Shown here: piece after piece, positions 7,008 to 8,310 of the stretch
Layout of the letters: each line of letters begins with the position of its first letter
Position numbering within the stretch: position 1 is the stretch's first letter
Assembly: GCA_910577215.1 (NCBI GenBank)
Contig: CAJTMQ010000063.1
Coordinates: 1 to 8,310 of the forward strand
DNA length: 8,310 nucleotides
Source: an uncultured Eubacterium sp.
Lineage (GTDB): Bacteria > Bacillota > Clostridia > Oscillospirales > Acutalibacteraceae
Direction of reading: 5' to 3'
Translations under genes and position numbers: made by a program
The notes under the pieces: generated by a model
Databases searched by the model: none
Told to the model about the DNA's origin: nothing
What the model saw: only the letters and a program-made list of their open reading frames with translations

Positions 7008-7274
7008 TTACATCTTTACTGTGAAATCAATATAATTGTGGATCAAATCATCAAACTCATTAGCGGCTCTGAATAAATCATCTATATTATCTGTCATTAA
7101 ATTTTTTATATCGTCGCTGCTTACTGCCGAAAAATCAATAGACTCTGCTAATATCTTCAGCTGTAAAATATATGCCTTCATTCCTCCGAATTGTTCAATA
7201 GCTAAATCCTTGTATTTTTTCAGCTTTTTGTATTCTTCATATTCTATCCCTGTAATTGTTACCGTATCTTTCAT
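7008..7274 (-). CDS. Hypothetical 88-residue acidic protein
   Basis: I do not recognise this family. The protein is small, soluble and rich in Asp, Glu and Lys, without signal peptide, membrane segment or cysteine. It starts MKDTVTITGIEYEEYKKLKK, a beta-strand-like opening followed by a charged helix (about 10-30). Residues 31-48 are a second helix, and a very acidic C-terminal half (DDIKNL, DNIDDLF, EFDDLI) is probably helical. GGAGG (7286-7282) lies 7 bases upstream of the ATG at 7274 and decides the start. A longer in-frame start at 7331 has no spaced ribosome binding site, would lie inside the upstream structured RNA, and would encode the terminator hairpin. There is no room for a promoter after that terminator, so expression should come from readthrough of the RNA. 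The XRE and SLOG genes nearby suggest an accessory module, but its function is unknown. Confidence 0.7.
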   Translation of the reverse strand: MKDTVTITGIEYEEYKKLKKYKDLAIEQFGGMKAYILQLKILAESIDFSAVSSDDIKNLMTDNIDDLFRAANEFDDLIHNYIDFTVKM

Positions 7275-7292
7275 TTTATTTCCTCCATAAAT

Positions 7293-7319
7293 AAAAAAAT
7301 GCGCAGCCGAAGCCACGCA
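7293..7319 (-). terminator. Intrinsic terminator with UUCG tetraloop upstream of the 88-residue gene
   Basis: On the minus strand TGCGTGGC (7319-7312) pairs with GCTGCGCA (7307-7300), including two G-U pairs. The loop is TTCG closed by C-G, an exceptionally stable tetraloop, and T7 follows (7299-7293). It ends 6 bases before the GGAGG of the 88-residue gene. It can end the structured RNA starting near 7457, or act as an attenuator for the downstream gene. Confidence 0.75.
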
Positions 7320-7457
7320 CGAAAAACGCATACCCTCGATTGCTGCGACACAACTTAGCTACATCATAAATAGTATGCTAAAAAGAGCATGCATTTTTAC
7401 CAATGGTAAAAATGAACATACTAGTTTATGATAAGCAAAGCTATTTAGTTGTGTCGC
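7293..7457 (-). ncRNA. Candidate structured RNA of about 165 nt (sRNA or cis-acting leader)
   Basis: The transcript has a strong promoter (7464-7492), a predicted start at the first base of a long hairpin, and a terminator at 7293-7319. The hairpin spans 7344-7458. Its layers are a 12-bp perfect closing stem (TGCGACACAACT, both ends), a 5-bp stem after a 3-base bulge, and an 8-bp stem (7363-7370 with 7425-7432) after a 2x6 internal loop. A 7-bp stem (7371-7377 with 7417-7423) follows, then a 14x2 asymmetric loop and a 10-bp apical hairpin (7392-7401 with 7405-7414). A 24-base linker joins it to the terminator. No open frame in it has a credible ribosome binding site. I could not match it to a named RNA family. 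It may act in trans, or control the 88-residue gene immediately downstream. A non-autonomous inverted-repeat element is the main alternative. Confidence 0.6.
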
Positions 7458-7463
7458 AAATTC

Positions 7464-7492
7464 AGTATAGCATAGGCGTTTTTTCAAGTCAA
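7464..7492 (-). promoter_or_regulatory. Promoter of the candidate structured RNA
   Basis: On the minus strand TTGACT at 7492-7487, a 17-base spacer and TATACT at 7469-7464 are preceded by the TGC extended -10 element (7472-7470). The predicted start (about 7457) coincides with the first bases of the long hairpin. It lies directly after the terminator of the XRE gene, so the RNA is its own transcription unit. Confidence 0.75.
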
Positions 7493-7498
7493 GCATAC

Positions 7499-7526
7499 AA
7501 AATGGGAGAGCATAGAAACCCTCCCA
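7499..7526 (-). terminator. Probable terminator of the XRE gene
   Basis: On the minus strand TGGGAG (7526-7521) pairs with CTCCCA (7508-7503) around a 12-base loop and is followed by TTTT (7502-7499). The stem is short and the loop large, so strength is moderate. It lies 13 bases after the stop at 7540. Confidence 0.5.
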
Positions 7527-7539
7527 AATAATAAATTTC

Positions 7540-7791
7540 TTAGTCATCTGTATCACTTTCAAATGAATAATCATTTAATTCATCAAAATCCAAGAACTCT
7601 GCAAGTGTCATATTAAATGCAATAGCCACCATATGAAGTGTTACGATACCCGGACTTTTTGTTTTACGGTTCATAATATTATCCAATGTTGATTGGCTTA
7701 CGCCGCTCATTGTTGCCAATTTATTAACTGAGATTCGCCTGCTTTTACAAAGGCTGCGAATACGCTTTATTATAATATCTGAATATTCCAT
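7540..7791 (-). CDS. XRE-family (Cro/C1-type) helix-turn-helix repressor
   Basis: The 83-residue protein is a single-domain DNA-binding regulator. The helix-turn-helix lies at about residues 21-41 (SVNKLATMSGVSQSTLDNIM), and the segment TKSPGIVTLHMVAIAFNMTLAEFLDFD (44-70) is the usual XRE helix 4-5 region with its VTLHMVAIAF core. The tail (71-83) is very acidic. There is no ligand or peptidase domain, so it probably dimerises and acts as a simple repressor. The ribosome binding site is AGGG, 8 bases before ATG. It is divergent from the SLOG gene across a 159-base region with three palindromic operators, the classic layout for an autoregulated switch. The protein, unlike the remnant at 2221-2431, is intact. 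Family assignment is firm; the target set is inferred from the adjacent sites. Confidence 0.9.
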   Translation of the reverse strand: MEYSDIIIKRIRSLCKSRRISVNKLATMSGVSQSTLDNIMNRKTKSPGIVTLHMVAIAFNMTLAEFLDFDELNDYSFESDTDD

Positions 7792-7814
7792 ATCATTTTC
7801 CCTATATTATCATT

Positions 7815-7828
7815 ACCCACTTATGGGT
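7815..7828. promoter_or_regulatory. Operator O1, ACCC-N6-GGGT
   Basis: ACCCACTTATGGGT is an inverted repeat with 5-bp arms. It lies 24 bases upstream of the XRE start codon, inside its leader or near its promoter. It is one of three copies in this intergenic region, consistent with autorepression. I could not identify a convincing XRE promoter around it. Confidence 0.75.
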
Positions 7829-7862
7829 TAAAATAATGATAACAAGGAAAATACAATTTCTT

Positions 7863-7876
7863 ACCCGTATATGGGT
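7863..7876. promoter_or_regulatory. Operator O2, ACCC-N6-GGGT
   Basis: ACCCGTATATGGGT is an inverted repeat with one mismatch to the perfect copy O3. Its last T is the first base of the SLOG -35 hexamer (7876-7881), so a bound repressor would block RNA polymerase there. Its centre is 48 bases from O1 and 50 bases from O3. Confidence 0.8.
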
Positions 7877-7904
7877 TGACTTTTGAGAAAAAATTGATTA
7901 CAAT
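7876..7904 (+). promoter_or_regulatory. Promoter of the SLOG gene
   Basis: TTGACT at 7876-7881 and TACAAT at 7899-7904 have a 17-base spacer. The start is expected near 7911, 40 bases before the ATG. Operator O2 abuts the -35 and O3 covers the start region, so the promoter should be tightly repressed. Confidence 0.75.
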
Positions 7905-7912
7905 TCAGTTGT

Positions 7913-7926
7913 ACCCATATATGGGT
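7913..7926. promoter_or_regulatory. Operator O3, perfect 14-bp palindrome
   Basis: ACCCATATATGGGT is fully palindromic. It sits at about +3 to +16 of the predicted SLOG transcript, where a bound repressor would block initiation. As the most symmetrical copy it is probably the highest-affinity site. Confidence 0.8.
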
Positions 7927-7950
7927 AATTGCTTTTTAGGAAAGTGATTT

Positions 7951-8310
7951 ATGGTATGCACGTTTTTCGGGCATAGAGATTGCCCTGCAGATATTATGCC
8001 CGAGTTAGAAGCAGTAATAGAAGATTTAATTAATCATAAATCTGTTAACACATTTTATGTCGGCAACAACGGTAATTATGATTTGTATGTAAAGAAAGCA
8101 TTGCAAAAACTCTCTGCAAAATATCCGCAAATAAAATATACTGTTGTTTTGGCCTACATTCCCGTAAAACATAAAAATGAAGATTATGAAAATACCCTCG
8201 TTCCTGAGGGTATTGAAAATGTGCCAAGAAGATTTGCAATTTCTTACCGCAACAAATGGCTTGTAAAACAGGCAGACTATGTTGTTACATACATTACGCA
8301 CAATTACGGC
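7951..8310 (+). CDS. SLOG-family Rossmann-like protein, partial (3' end beyond window)
   Basis: The frame is open from ATG to the last base, giving 120 residues. It begins MVCTFFGHRDCPADI, then has a first strand with FGHRD (6-10), a helix (17-30), and TFYVGNNGNYD (34-44), a glycine-rich nucleotide-loop region. Next are a strand with VVLAYIPVK (65-73), the segment LVPEGIENVPRRFAISYRNK (83-102), and LVKQADYVVTYITHNYG (104-120). This order matches SLOG proteins, Rossmann-like domains related to DprA and LOG that are thought to bind nucleotide-derived ligands. A glycine-rich loop and one more helix and strand should follow outside the window. AGGA (7938-7941) lies 9 bases before ATG and sets the start. 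Expression is probably held down by the divergent XRE repressor. The biochemical activity is unknown; SLOG proteins are often linked to conflict, plasmid or prophage loci. Confidence 0.8.
   Translation, partial: MVCTFFGHRDCPADIMPELEAVIEDLINHKSVNTFYVGNNGNYDLYVKKALQKLSAKYPQIKYTVVLAYIPVKHKNEDYENTLVPEGIENVPRRFAISYRNKWLVKQADYVVTYITHNYG

Noticed and set aside
7008..7331. Longer 107-residue form of the small acidic protein starting at 7331
   Set aside because: The extra 19 residues translate the terminator hairpin and its T tract. GAGGG lies only about 1 base before that ATG, while the ATG at 7274 has GGAGG at proper spacing.
7293..7457. 6S RNA
   Set aside because: It is a single long hairpin with an asymmetric bulge, superficially similar, but the hairpin is only 115 nt and I see no clear central open bubble of the 6S type. 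Not assigned without a covariance search.
7344..7458. Insertion-sequence or MITE interpretation of the long inverted repeat
   Set aside because: No flanking direct duplication is visible and no transposase is nearby. The promoter and terminator fit the ends so well that an RNA gene is the better reading, though a mobile origin is not excluded.
7359..7574. 71-residue minus-strand ORF overlapping the hairpin and the XRE 3' end
   Set aside because: It starts inside the XRE gene in another frame, crosses its terminator and the RNA promoter, and its residues simply translate the hairpin arm.
7815..7926. CRISPR array from three repeated palindromes
   Set aside because: Repeats are only 14 bases, sit around a promoter, and the intervals are 34-36 bases of ordinary intergenic sequence; operators explain them better.

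Overview
The window looks like chromosomal DNA of an AT-rich, low-GC Gram-positive anaerobe of the class Clostridia. The evidence is AGGAGG-type ribosome binding sites, a DnaD-domain protein paired with a DnaC/DnaI-type loader, a clostridial-type pyruvate phosphate dikinase, and a GlmU carrying the segment MPKVMCEVLFEPM, which I associate with Ruminococcus-like Oscillospiraceae. That family assignment rests on memory of related proteins, not on a search.

Layout. Positions 1-52 hold the 5' part of a tRNA-Gly(GCC) on the minus strand with a near-perfect promoter. Divergent from it, a two-gene replication operon (DnaD-domain protein, then helicase-loader ATPase) runs 192-2191 and ends in a strong terminator. 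Positions 2221-2431 (minus) hold a frameshifted XRE-type regulator gene with its promoter and a palindrome. The minus-strand ppdK (2599-5229) ends at a bidirectional terminator at 2549-2574. A 240-base divergent promoter region separates it from glmU (5478-6857), which is monocistronic with its own terminator.

From about 6900 the character changes to an accessory region: hairpin-rich intergenic sequence, an unrecognised 88-residue protein (7008-7274, minus), a candidate structured RNA (about 7293-7457, minus) with promoter and terminator directly upstream of that protein, an intact small XRE repressor (7540-7791, minus), and a divergent SLOG-type gene (7951 to the window end, plus). Three copies of an ACCC-N6-GGGT palindrome lie between the last two genes.

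How the genes relate. The first half is housekeeping: primosome and helicase loading, PEP/pyruvate interconversion, and UDP-GlcNAc synthesis for peptidoglycan. The right end reads as a small self-regulated module. The XRE protein probably binds the three operators, two of which flank or overlap the SLOG promoter. SLOG proteins are nucleotide-ligand Rossmann-like proteins often found in conflict or signalling loci. The structured RNA and the 88-residue protein are the least explained parts of the window.
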